A DNA stretch of 5,993 nucleotides, from the NCBI GenBank assembly GCA_943328365.2, contig CALPZT020000110.1, positions 1 through 5,993 on the forward strand, written 5' to 3'. Below the pieces are notes generated by a model. The model saw only the letters and a list, made by a program, of their open reading frames with translations, made no database searches and had not been told where the DNA came from. The DNA comes from Bifidobacterium breve (GTDB taxonomy: Bacteria; Actinomycetota; Actinomycetes; S36-B12). Positions 1 through 5,620 of this stretch are shown here, piece by piece (positions within the stretch are counted from its first letter, which is position 1; each line of letters starts with the position of its first letter). Position numbers and translations under genes: made by a program.

Positions 1-958
1 ATGGCTCGACCCTGAAGCAGGCGGCCATCCGGCCGGGCGACACCTCGACGAGCGCAGGTGCACTCTCGCTGCAGGCGGCGACTGCGATGGGACATCGAGG
101 GTGGAAGGCGCAACCGCTTGGCAGATCGTCCGGGAATGGGGGATCGCCCGGCAAGCCGGCCGGTGCGTAGCGCGCGGATGGGTCGCCGATCCGAGGAAAG
201 GCCGCTGCGAGCGCACGGGTGTATGGATGCTTGGGATTGTCGAAGATCTCCAGGGCCGGCCCTGACTCGATGATCTGACCCGCGTACATCACGGCAATGC
301 GGTCGCAGGTGGTGCCGAGGACGCCGAGATCATGGCTGATGAGCATCATGCCCATGCCCAGATCTCGGACGAGCCCGGACAGAAGGTCGAGGACTTGAGC
401 CTGCACCATCACGTCGAGGGCAGTGGTGGGCTCGTCAGCGATGATGAGGTCCGGCTTGCACGCCAGCGCCATCGCAATCATCACGCGCTGTCGTTGCCCG
501 CCGGCAAGTTGGTGCGGGTACGCCTTGGCGCGTGTCGCAGGCAGGCCCACCTGGTTGAGAAGTTCGGAGACCCGGGCATCGACCTGCTTTCGCGACGCCT
601 GCTCATGGATCCGGATCGGCTCGGCAATCTGGTCACCAATGCACTGCACCGGGTTGAGGGCGTGCAACGCACCTTGGAAGACGATGGCGGCCTGCGACCA
701 GCGCACAGCGCGAAGTTCGCCCCACTTCATCGTGAGCACGTCAGTGCCGTTGACTCGCACGGCGCCGCGAACCTCGGCAGATGGTGGCAGCAGCCTCAGG
801 ACGGTCGAGGCGAGGGTTGTCTTGCCGCAGCCGGACTCACCGGCAATTCCAAGGGTTTGTCCGGCTGCAACCGATAGGGAGACCCCTCGGACTGCAGGCA
901 CGGCGCCCTCTCTTGACGCGTATTCGACGCTGACGTCGTCGAATTGCAGGAGGGTCAT
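1..958 (-). CDS. Opp/Dpp-type peptide ABC importer ATPase, C-terminus cut by window edge
   Basis: This is a cytoplasmic ATPase subunit that powers import of oligopeptides or related solutes (OppD/DppD family). I translated the minus strand from the ATG at 958-956; the frame stays open to base 1, giving 319 codons, close to the usual ~330, so only the extreme C-terminus is missing. Visible motifs: Walker A GESGCGKTT (residues 40-48), Q-loop Q95, signature LAGGQ (151-155, with Ala in place of the usual Ser), Walker B LIIADE (171-176, catalytic E176), D-loop ALDV (180-183) and H-loop H209. The C-terminal oligopeptide-transporter extension has NPKHPYTRAL (241-250) and four cysteines (283, 289, 296, 314) in the GCxFxPRCPxAxxxC pattern, which binds a [4Fe-4S] cluster in characterised DppD proteins. 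The start overlaps the stop of the upstream permease as ATGA, so translation is probably coupled. A second ATPase (OppF/DppF type) may lie beyond the window. Family is certain; substrate is not. Confidence 0.95.
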   Translation of the reverse strand, partial: MTLLQFDDVSVEYASREGAVPAVRGVSLSVAAGQTLGIAGESGCGKTTLASTVLRLLPPSAEVRGAVRVNGTDVLTMKWGELRAVRWSQAAIVFQGALHALNPVQCIGDQIAEPIRIHEQASRKQVDARVSELLNQVGLPATRAKAYPHQLAGGQRQRVMIAMALACKPDLIIADEPTTALDVMVQAQVLDLLSGLVRDLGMGMMLISHDLGVLGTTCDRIAVMYAGQIIESGPALEIFDNPKHPYTRALAAAFPRIGDPSARYAPAGLPGDPPFPDDLPSGCAFHPRCPIAVAACSESAPALVEVSPGRMAACFRVEP

Positions 959-1830
959 GATGCTCGCCCGGGGTCAACGATGCGTTCTGTTGCGCGACCG
1001 ATGAGGGTAAACGCCAGGACGACGAGCACCACGCAAATGCCGGGCGGCAGCACGTACCACCAAGCGCCGCTGCTGACGGCGCCCGAGGAGAAGGCCCGAT
1101 CCAGGAGTGCCCCCCAGGAGGGTGCCAGGGGATCACCAAGTCCGAGGAACGACAGGGTCGTCTCGGAGAGGATGACGATGGCGACGGTGAGCGTCGTGTT
1201 CGCGAGGACAAGCGGGAAGACATTCGGCAGCACATGCCGAGACATCTGATGCCAGTTGCCGGCACCAAGGGCTCGGGATCGCTCGAGATAGGGCCGCCCC
1301 TCAATGGAGAGGGTCTGCGCCCGGATGAGACGGGCTGTGCCGGCCCAGGAGGTTATTCCGATGACGATGATGAGGTTCATGGTGCTGGGCCCGAGCACGG
1401 TCGCGAGGACGATAGCGAGCGGCAGGAACGGGATGACGAGGAACCAGTCGGTCACCCCGACGAGGGCGTGACCACCAAGTCCACGGAAGTGCCCGGCCAT
1501 GATGCCGAAGAGCGTGCCGATGACGACGGAGATGATGGTGGCAGCCAATCCCACGGTGAGAGAAATTCGAGTGCCCCAAGCAAGGAGCAGGAGCATCGAT
1601 CGCCCGGATTCGTCCGTGCCAAGTGGGTTTGACCACGAGGGTGACTCGAGCCTCCCGCCGGTGGCCTTCGTGACGTCAAGTGCGGATTCGGGAATGAGGA
1701 TCGGCGCGAGAATCGCGGTGGCGACGAACACGGCGAGAATTGCCACTCCGGTCATGCCGGCGCGGTCATGCCGAAAGCCCGCACTGAATCGTGCGAATGC
1801 CATGCGCCGGCGCTGGGAGGCAACGCTCAT
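955..1830 (-). CDS. Opp/Dpp-type ABC importer permease, DppC/OppC subunit
   Basis: This is one of two inner-membrane permease subunits of a peptide/nickel-type ABC importer (291 aa, typical family length). A cytoplasmic N-terminus rich in Arg precedes the first membrane helix at about residues 27-47. The family hallmark NPLGTDESGRSML lies at 68-80. Further hydrophobic segments fall near 90-113, 124-145, 150-165, 206-232 and 260-278. The EAA loop that docks on the ATPase is YLERSRALGAG...HVLPN (181-203), followed by ETTLSFLGLG (223-232). The ATG start overlaps the stop of the DppB-like gene by four bases, and the stop overlaps the ATPase start the same way, which indicates one polycistronic, translationally coupled unit. 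OppC-, DppC- and NikC-type subunits cannot be told apart from this sequence alone. Confidence 0.95.
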   Translation of the reverse strand: MSVASQRRRMAFARFSAGFRHDRAGMTGVAILAVFVATAILAPILIPESALDVTKATGGRLESPSWSNPLGTDESGRSMLLLLAWGTRISLTVGLAATIISVVIGTLFGIMAGHFRGLGGHALVGVTDWFLVIPFLPLAIVLATVLGPSTMNLIIVIGITSWAGTARLIRAQTLSIEGRPYLERSRALGAGNWHQMSRHVLPNVFPLVLANTTLTVAIVILSETTLSFLGLGDPLAPSWGALLDRAFSSGAVSSGAWWYVLPPGICVVLVVLAFTLIGRATERIVDPGRAS

Positions 1831-2783
1831 GATCGGACCCTTGGGTCGAAAACGACGTAGAGCAGCTCAGCGATGAGGTTCGCGACGATCACGGCAATGG
1901 AGAACATGAGGAAGATTGCCTGAAGCAGCGGAATATCGGGGCCCCGGAGCGCCTCGTAGGTGAGCAACCCGAGGCCGGGCCAGGAGAACACGGTCTCGAC
2001 GGTGATGGCACCGGTCACGACGAATCCCAGCGACAGGAAGATGAGGGTGATCGTCGGGAGCAGCGCGTTGGGCACGGCATGCCGCTTTCGCACGACGGCG
2101 TCACGTAGGCCCTTGGCCCGAGCGAGGGTGAGGTATTCCTGCTTCCGCTCGTCGATGAGTGAGGCTCGCATGACGAGTGCGTAATCAGCGAGATAGATGA
2201 GGATGAGGGTTGAGCATGGCAGCACCAGGTGCCAGAGCACGTTGAGCCAGCCGATGGGGGTGGACGTGTCGACGCCGGGCGTGGACATGCCGCCTACCGG
2301 GAAGAACCCCGGGATGCCGAAGGCCCCGACCGAAAAGACGATGAGGAGCATCATGCCGAGCCAGAACTCCGGCATCGAGTAAAGCATGAGCGTGACGCCC
2401 GTAGACATGCGATCAAATCTGCTGCCTGGCTTCCAGCCGGCCCGAATGCCGATCCAGATGCCGATGATCGACGCCACCAAGATCGCGGTGCCGAGCAGAA
2501 GGATGGTCGGCCAGACCCGTTCGCCGATCATCTCCCATACCGGCCGTGAGAAGCGGGTCGAGTCGATCGCCTGGTCGAATGGATTTCGCATGTAGGTGAG
2601 GAACTGTTCGAGCAACGGCTTGTTCAATGCCCGTCTGAGCTCGAGCAGCTGTTCGGCATCCTGGTTGCGCCCTCGGGTGTAGAGCCCGATCGGGTCACCG
2701 GGGAGCATGCGGAAGAGGAAGAAGTTGAAGATGACGACGAACACGAGTGTCACGACGGCGCGGAGCACCCTGCTTGCGACCAC
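1827..2783 (-). CDS. Opp/Dpp-type ABC importer permease, DppB/OppB subunit
   Basis: This is the first gene of the operon and the second membrane permease of the importer (318 aa). It shows the DppB signature: an N-terminal helix (residues 6-25) ending in RMLPGDPIG (25-33), a large extracytoplasmic loop, membrane segments near 91-114, 128-152, 181-206, 242-266 and 287-311, the EAA loop YLTLARAKGL...RHAVPN (217-239), ETVFSWPGLG (263-272) and the closing YVVFDPRVR (309-317). The start is the GTG at 2783-2781; no ATG, GTG or TTG occurs in frame further upstream before a stop near 2862. No good Shine-Dalgarno precedes it. A second GTG at 2768-2766 would remove five residues and has AGCAGG directly against it, so the exact start is uncertain. 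The gene is divergent from the CPBP gene across a 208-bp gap. Confidence 0.94.
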   Translation of the reverse strand: MVASRVLRAVVTLVFVVIFNFFLFRMLPGDPIGLYTRGRNQDAEQLLELRRALNKPLLEQFLTYMRNPFDQAIDSTRFSRPVWEMIGERVWPTILLLGTAILVASIIGIWIGIRAGWKPGSRFDRMSTGVTLMLYSMPEFWLGMMLLIVFSVGAFGIPGFFPVGGMSTPGVDTSTPIGWLNVLWHLVLPCSTLILIYLADYALVMRASLIDERKQEYLTLARAKGLRDAVVRKRHAVPNALLPTITLIFLSLGFVVTGAITVETVFSWPGLGLLTYEALRGPDIPLLQAIFLMFSIAVIVANLIAELLYVVFDPRVRS

Positions 2784-2907
2784 TCGGAGCGTCGAGCCGG
2801 TGACGTGGCTGGCACCTATCGGATCTGGTTCACCGACAGCTACTTCTTGAAGGATGGAAATGGCCTACACCTCATGCCCCGAGTGCCATTAACGCATTCA
2901 CAGCCCG

Positions 2908-2913
2908 AACCTA
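2908..2913 (-). promoter_or_regulatory. Weak candidate -10 box for the importer operon
   Basis: On the minus strand this reads TAGGTT, which fits the actinobacterial -10 consensus TANNNT, and would give a leader of about 120 nt ahead of the first permease gene. No recognisable -35 lies at normal spacing, and the bases are also part of the CGAACCTAG repeat, so the match may be coincidental. Confidence 0.2.
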
Positions 2914-2924
2914 GTGCTTCGCCG

Positions 2925-2940
2925 GGCCCTCGCGAGGGCC
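2925..2940. repeat. Perfect 16-bp palindrome, possible operator
   Basis: GGCCCTCGCGAGGGCC is identical to its own reverse complement over all 16 bases; the flanking bases do not extend it. Its core CTCGCGAG recurs at 2984-2991, directly before the GTG of the CPBP gene. A dimeric repressor site is one explanation. With no loop-forming centre and no T-run, it is a poor intrinsic terminator. A chance GC-rich palindrome of this length in a 208-bp gap is unlikely but possible. Confidence 0.45.
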
Positions 2941-2979
2941 ATTCGCCTCGAAGGTTCGCGATGACGACTGAGACGAACC

Positions 2980-2985
2980 TAGACT
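2980..2985 (+). promoter_or_regulatory. -10 element for the CPBP gene, leaderless arrangement
   Basis: TAGACT matches the TANNNT -10 consensus and ends six bases before the GTG at 2992. A sigma-A promoter with this -10 would start transcription at or next to the first base of the start codon, giving a leaderless mRNA, which is common in Actinomycetota. The absence of any Shine-Dalgarno before the GTG agrees. No strong -35 is seen; TTCGCG at 2955-2960 has a long 19-bp spacer. Confidence 0.5.
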
Positions 2986-2991
2986 CGCGAG

Positions 2992-3741
2992 GTGTTCACG
3001 ATCATCGCGCCAGAGCAGGTGGCGGGCCTGGCCTGGTGGCCACCGCTGGCAGTCGTCGTCCTCCTCGTCCTCATCAACATCGTGAACAACAGGGTGGCGC
3101 CGCAGACCCACTACCTGCTCTGGTCCTTCGGCGGATCCGTCCTCCTCCTCGCGGTCGGGCTGCTCGACGGCAACTCGTGGACCGACATGGGCCTGGGCTG
3201 GCGCTACCTCCTGCCCGGCCTCATCTGGGCGGCTGCCGCCATTGGTCTCATCACCGCGGTCTACGTGGTCGGGTCCCTGTTCCGTCGGACCCGGGCTGCC
3301 TTTCACGATGAACGCATGGGCGAGATGTCGGGTGGCCGGCTGATGTTCCAGGCGCTCGTGGAGGTGCCCTTCGGGACGGTGCTGTTCGAGGAGATCGCCT
3401 TTCGAGGGGTGCTCTTCGCAATGCTGGCCCGCAGATACGGCCTGGTCTGGGCGATTGTTGGCTCCGCGCTGCTGTTCGGCCTGTGGCACATCCTGCCCTC
3501 GATCGGGACCCATGAGCAGAATCCGGCGCTCGGCTCCGTCGTTGGCGAGGGCCGAAAGGGCAACATCTTGGCCGTGCTCCTCAGCGTCCTCACGACCGCG
3601 CTGGCCGGCGTGCTGTTCGCGGGATTGCGCGTGTTCTCAGGGAGCGTCCTCGCGCCGATGGGGTTCCATTGGGCGACGAACGGACTCGGCTACGCCTTTA
3701 GCTGGGTCCTCATCAGGGCGCGCAACCGGGGGGCGGGTTAA
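2992..3741 (+). CDS. CPBP-family intramembrane metalloprotease-like protein
   Basis: This 249-aa polytopic membrane protein belongs to the CPBP (Abi/CAAX protease, PF02517) family of intramembrane metal-dependent endopeptidases. The conserved motifs are all present: EEIAFR (133-138, paired glutamates and Arg), FGLWH (162-166) and HWATN (226-230), so the predicted active-site residues E133, E134, H166, H226 and N230 are intact. Hydrophobic segments lie near 15-32, 43-58, 73-95, 121-145, 150-168, 192-212 and 217-242. A short basic, charged stretch (98-112) separates the N-terminal helices from the catalytic half. The GTG start is chosen because it carries a properly spaced -10 box for a leaderless mRNA; there is no Shine-Dalgarno. 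Family members process or bind peptides and proteins in the membrane, including bacteriocin immunity and prenylated substrates, but this substrate cannot be read from sequence. Divergence from a peptide importer is suggestive only. Confidence 0.88.
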   Translation: MFTIIAPEQVAGLAWWPPLAVVVLLVLINIVNNRVAPQTHYLLWSFGGSVLLLAVGLLDGNSWTDMGLGWRYLLPGLIWAAAAIGLITAVYVVGSLFRRTRAAFHDERMGEMSGGRLMFQALVEVPFGTVLFEEIAFRGVLFAMLARRYGLVWAIVGSALLFGLWHILPSIGTHEQNPALGSVVGEGRKGNILAVLLSVLTTALAGVLFAGLRVFSGSVLAPMGFHWATNGLGYAFSWVLIRARNRGAG

Positions 3742-3774
3742 CGGGGAGCCGACGAGGCCATGCCCGCCGCCCCG

Positions 3775-3780
3775 TATGCT
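3775..3780 (+). promoter_or_regulatory. Candidate -10 element for the DUF3263 gene
   Basis: TATGCT fits the TANNNT consensus well and lies in the 71-bp gap after the CPBP stop. Transcription would start near 3787, giving a leader of about 26 nt to the ATG at 3813. No clear -35 was found upstream. It implies the DUF3263 gene need not depend on read-through from the CPBP gene. Confidence 0.4.
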
Positions 3781-3812
3781 GGAAATTGATGACACTCGAA
3801 GGACGTGGATAA

Positions 3813-4214
3813 ATGACATCGGTGGGATTCAGTGTCTACGATGACCCTGATGTGGTGACGACGCCGCAGAGCAGTGCAGCGCCCGAAGCAGAGCCAACGG
3901 AGGAAGCCACCATGGAAGCCGTGCGATCGAGTTTCGACGAGCAGGGCGCCGGGGCGCTGCTCTCCGAGCGTGATCGTGGCATCTTGGAGTTCGAGCGCCA
4001 GTGGTGGAAGTACGCCGGGGCCAAGGAGCAGGCGATCCGCGATCTCTTCGACATGAGCGCGACCCGCTACTACCAGATCGTCAATGCCCTCATCGACACT
4101 CCGGAGGCCCTCGCCTTCGACCCGATGCTCGTCAAGCGCCTGCGCCGACTCCGCGCCACGCGTCAGCGAGCGCGATCGGCCCGACGTCTCGGCGTCGAAC
4201 TCGACCAGCGCTGA
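3813..4214 (+). CDS. DUF3263 family protein, actinobacterial, function unknown
   Basis: This small protein (133 aa from this start) carries a DUF3263 domain (PF11662) across about residues 50-130: LSERDRGILEFERQWWK (50-66), AGAKEQAIRDLF (68-79), MSATRYYQIVNALID (81-95), then DPMLVKRLRRLR and a very basic tail ending RRLGVEL. The W-W-K, K-E-x-A-I-R and T-R-Y-Y-Q residues look like a helix-turn-helix-like fold, which with the basic tail would suit DNA binding; that is inference, since the family has no assigned function that I know. Residues 1-33 are acidic, low-complexity and probably disordered. The ATG at 3813 has AAGGA at 3799-3803, nine bases away. A second in-frame ATG at 3912 has a perfect GGAGGAAG five bases upstream and would give 100 aa, close to what I recall for the mycobacterial homologue. 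Either or both starts may be used. Confidence 0.87.
   Translation: MTSVGFSVYDDPDVVTTPQSSAAPEAEPTEEATMEAVRSSFDEQGAGALLSERDRGILEFERQWWKYAGAKEQAIRDLFDMSATRYYQIVNALIDTPEALAFDPMLVKRLRRLRATRQRARSARRLGVELDQR
3899..3906 (+). promoter_or_regulatory. Strong internal Shine-Dalgarno deciding the DUF3263 start
   Basis: GGAGGAAG lies inside the DUF3263 reading frame, five bases before the in-frame ATG at 3912. It is a better ribosome-binding site than the one in front of the ATG at 3813. It may mark the true start, or an alternative start for a shorter form lacking the acidic N-terminus. Confidence 0.45.
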
Positions 4215-4244
4215 AGGCTCCGAAACTTCCTTGCCGGGCGTTGC

Positions 4245-4279
4245 AGGAGGCATGATTGGAGCGTTCGCAATCTAGGGAG
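4245..4279 (+). promoter_or_regulatory. Two alternative ribosome-binding sites for the sugar-binding protein
   Basis: AGGAGG at 4245-4250 stands five bases before an in-frame TTG at 4256, while AGGGAG at 4274-4279 stands six bases before the ATG at 4286. The TTG start would put ten polar residues (MERSQSREPH) in front of the signal peptide. The ATG gives a standard signal peptide and is preferred. A seven-codon ORF (MIGAFAI) at 4252-4275 starts one base after AGGAGG, too close for efficient initiation, and its TAG overlaps the second site. Confidence 0.5.
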
Positions 4280-4285
4280 CCCCAC

Positions 4286-5491
4286 ATGCGTCTTCGTCTC
4301 ATCCTCGCCACCGCACTCGCTGCAGTTGCATGCCTTGGATCGGCGCCAGCCGTGCAGGCGGCCGAGGCCCCGATCGTGGTCTGGACCGACGCCACGCGCG
4401 CACCGCTGCTTCAGCAGTTGTTTGCGAAGGGCTACGACGGCCACCCGGTGACCTTCGTCGTGAAGGATCTGCCCGCCATACGTACCGAGCTCAAGTCGGT
4501 GGCCCCGGAGAATGCACCCGACGTCATCTGGGCCGAGCACGACTGGACCGGCGAGCTCGCCTCCGCCGGCCTCGTGCGCAAGCTCCCGCTGTCAACCGGC
4601 CTCAAGGAGCAGTTCGCCGCACGAACCCTCGATGGCTTCAAGTTCGGGTTCAGCTACTACGGGGTGCCGGTGATGTACGAGAACGTTGCCCTCATCACGA
4701 ATGCCGCCCTCGTCCCGAAGCCGCCGAAGAACTTCAATGAGCTGAGCAAGACCGCATTGGCACTCAAGGCGGCAGGCAAGGTCGACGTCGGCCTTGCGGT
4801 CGCCCAGGGCGCGTCCGGCAATGCCTACTTCATGAACCCGCTCTTCACCGGACTCGGCGGTTATGTGTTCGGAAAGAACGCAGCCGGCAGCCTCGACCCT
4901 TACAACATCGGCATCACGAACCCGACCTTCCAGGCGAACATGCCGAAGATCAACAAGTGGAACTCGACAGGTCTCATCAACTCCGCCCTTGACGAGAAGG
5001 CTGCGACCGCCGCATTCATCTCCGGCCGGGCGGCCTACTGGATCACCGGCCCATGGAATCGAAATGAGCTCAAGACCTTGACCTTCCAATACCGGGTGTC
5101 GTCCATTCCGGAGATCAAGAAGGGCATCAAGCCATCGCCGTTCCTCACGATCAAGGGCTTCATGGTGACGGCCTATGCTGACCAGCACGGCGTGCTCAAG
5201 GCGGCGCAGTCCCTCGTGCGCAAGGGGCTCACGGCCGCGCCGGTCCAGTCGCAGATCGCTGCTCTCACCGAGCGGGCACCGGCCAATCTCGCTGGAACAA
5301 TGGCCCGTCTCCCGCAGGCCTTCGCTGTCGCGGGCACTGACGGTGCTCCTACCCCGAATATCCCGCAGTCGGGAGGCATCTGGGCGCCGCTCGGCAAGGC
5401 GTGGGCGACCTCGACGATGGGCCCGGGGGCGGTGCCAGCGCAGACCTCGTTCGCTGAGGCGCAGGCGACGGTGGCTGCTTCAGTGGGCTAG
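4286..5491 (+). CDS. MalE-type sugar ABC transporter substrate-binding protein
   Basis: This exported solute-binding protein (401 aa) resembles actinobacterial maltose/maltodextrin-binding proteins of the CUT1 class. An N-terminal signal peptide (MRLRL, then a hydrophobic core to about residue 18) leads to IVVWTDATRAPLLQQL (30-45), DLPAIRTEL, DVIWAEHDWTGELASAGLV (79-97), YYGVPVMYENVALITN (124-139), GLGGYVFGKNAAGSLDP (189-205), the ligand-cleft motif YWITGPWN (251-258), and the C-terminal TPNIPQSGGIW (356-366), which parallels the end of E. coli MalE. Export type is unclear: C16 follows Ala-Val-Ala, a weak lipobox, while VQA-AEA near residue 25 is a good signal peptidase I site. I chose the ATG with AGGGAG six bases upstream. 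No malF, malG or malK-like gene is present; groEL follows, so the permease must be elsewhere. Maltose-type substrate is inferred from similarity only. Confidence 0.9.
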   Translation: MRLRLILATALAAVACLGSAPAVQAAEAPIVVWTDATRAPLLQQLFAKGYDGHPVTFVVKDLPAIRTELKSVAPENAPDVIWAEHDWTGELASAGLVRKLPLSTGLKEQFAARTLDGFKFGFSYYGVPVMYENVALITNAALVPKPPKNFNELSKTALALKAAGKVDVGLAVAQGASGNAYFMNPLFTGLGGYVFGKNAAGSLDPYNIGITNPTFQANMPKINKWNSTGLINSALDEKAATAAFISGRAAYWITGPWNRNELKTLTFQYRVSSIPEIKKGIKPSPFLTIKGFMVTAYADQHGVLKAAQSLVRKGLTAAPVQSQIAALTERAPANLAGTMARLPQAFAVAGTDGAPTPNIPQSGGIWAPLGKAWATSTMGPGAVPAQTSFAEAQATVAASVG

Positions 5492-5520
5492 TGATCGACA
5501 CTGCGCGGCCGAATGCCGGC

Positions 5521-5552
5521 GGGTTCCCCTCACAAAACCCGGGTTGGAACCC
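5521..5552 (+). terminator. Inverted repeat after the sugar-binding protein gene, possible terminator
   Basis: GGGTTCC (5521-5527) pairs with GGAACCC (5546-5552). The intervening bases contain the palindrome AACCCGGGTT (5536-5545), so the order is GGGTT, AACCC, GGGTT, AACCC and two mutually exclusive fold patterns are possible. CCCCTCACA is also duplicated (5526-5534 and 5551-5559). There is no U-run after the stem, so it is not a classic intrinsic terminator; it may end or protect the upstream mRNA. Confidence 0.35.
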
Positions 5553-5559
5553 CCTCACA

Positions 5560-5586
5560 TTTGCACTCACCGGGTGAGAGTGCTAA
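5560..5586. promoter_or_regulatory. CIRCE operator 1 (HrcA site)
   Basis: The half-sites TTTGCACTC (5560-5568) and GAGTGCTAA (5578-5586) are separated by exactly nine bases. They match the CIRCE consensus TTAGCACTC-N9-GAGTGCTAA with one mismatch, in the left arm. CIRCE is bound by the HrcA repressor, which is released on heat shock. Confidence 0.9.
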
Positions 5587-5593
5587 AAAAGAG

Positions 5594-5620
5594 TTAGCAC
5601 TCACACCATGAGAGTGATAA
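5594..5620. promoter_or_regulatory. CIRCE operator 2 (HrcA site)
   Basis: TTAGCACTC (5594-5602) and GAGTGATAA (5612-5620) are separated by nine bases; the left arm is perfect and the right arm has one mismatch. This mismatch turns the arm into a good -10 box (GATAAT), so HrcA bound here would cover the core promoter. The centre lies 34 bp from that of operator 1. Confidence 0.92.

Larger units (their letters stand above)
2906..2982. repeat. CGAACCTAG direct repeat with an inverted copy between
   Basis: CGAACCTAG occurs at 2906-2914 and exactly again at 2974-2982, 68 bp apart. AGGTTCG (2952-2958) is the reverse complement of the first seven bases, so three copies of one heptamer sit in 77 bp. 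The 2952-2958 and 2974-2980 copies could form a 7-bp stem with a 15-nt loop. The third copy overlaps the likely CPBP -10 element, so a bound protein there could block that promoter. Confidence 0.45.
2784..2991. promoter_or_regulatory. Divergent intergenic region between the importer operon and the CPBP gene
   Basis: This 208-bp gap must carry promoters for both directions. The half next to the importer (about 2784-2900) would be its 5' leader. It contains no convincing gene; the only minor item is a five-codon minus-strand ATG-TGA mini-ORF (M-A-L-G-A) within about 2873-2890. The half next to the CPBP gene (2904-2991) carries a dense set of short repeats: CGAACCTAG twice (2906-2914 and 2974-2982), its inverted core AGGTTCG at 2952-2958, and CTCGCGAG twice (2929-2936 and 2984-2991). 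This layout suits a regulator-binding region shared by both directions, but no known operator was recognised. Confidence 0.6.

Noticed and set aside
332..1004. Long plus-strand open frames opposite the importer ATPase
   Set aside because: They are antisense to a gene with every ABC ATPase motif, have no family features and are typical of high-GC shadow frames.
837..1304. Minus-strand 155-codon frame over the ATPase/permease junction
   Set aside because: It is out of frame with both real genes, rich in Arg, Ser and Pro, and has no recognisable domain.
2925..2940. The 16-bp palindrome as an intrinsic terminator
   Set aside because: It has no unpaired loop and no T-run on either strand, and no gene ends there; an operator is more plausible.
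2911..3513. Minus-strand 200-codon frame opposite the CPBP gene
   Set aside because: The plus strand encodes an intact CPBP protein with all catalytic motifs; the antisense product is charged low-complexity sequence.
3738..4253. Minus-strand 171-codon frame opposite DUF3263
   Set aside because: The DUF3263 motifs on the plus strand explain this DNA; no ribosome-binding site or family signal supports the antisense frame.
4592..5188. Minus-strand 198-codon frame opposite the sugar-binding protein
   Set aside because: It is a shadow of a well-supported MalE-type gene.
5587..5593. The A-run between the CIRCE sites as the U-tract of a terminator
   Set aside because: The run lies inside the loop between the inner CIRCE arms rather than after a stem, and CIRCE function explains the arms.
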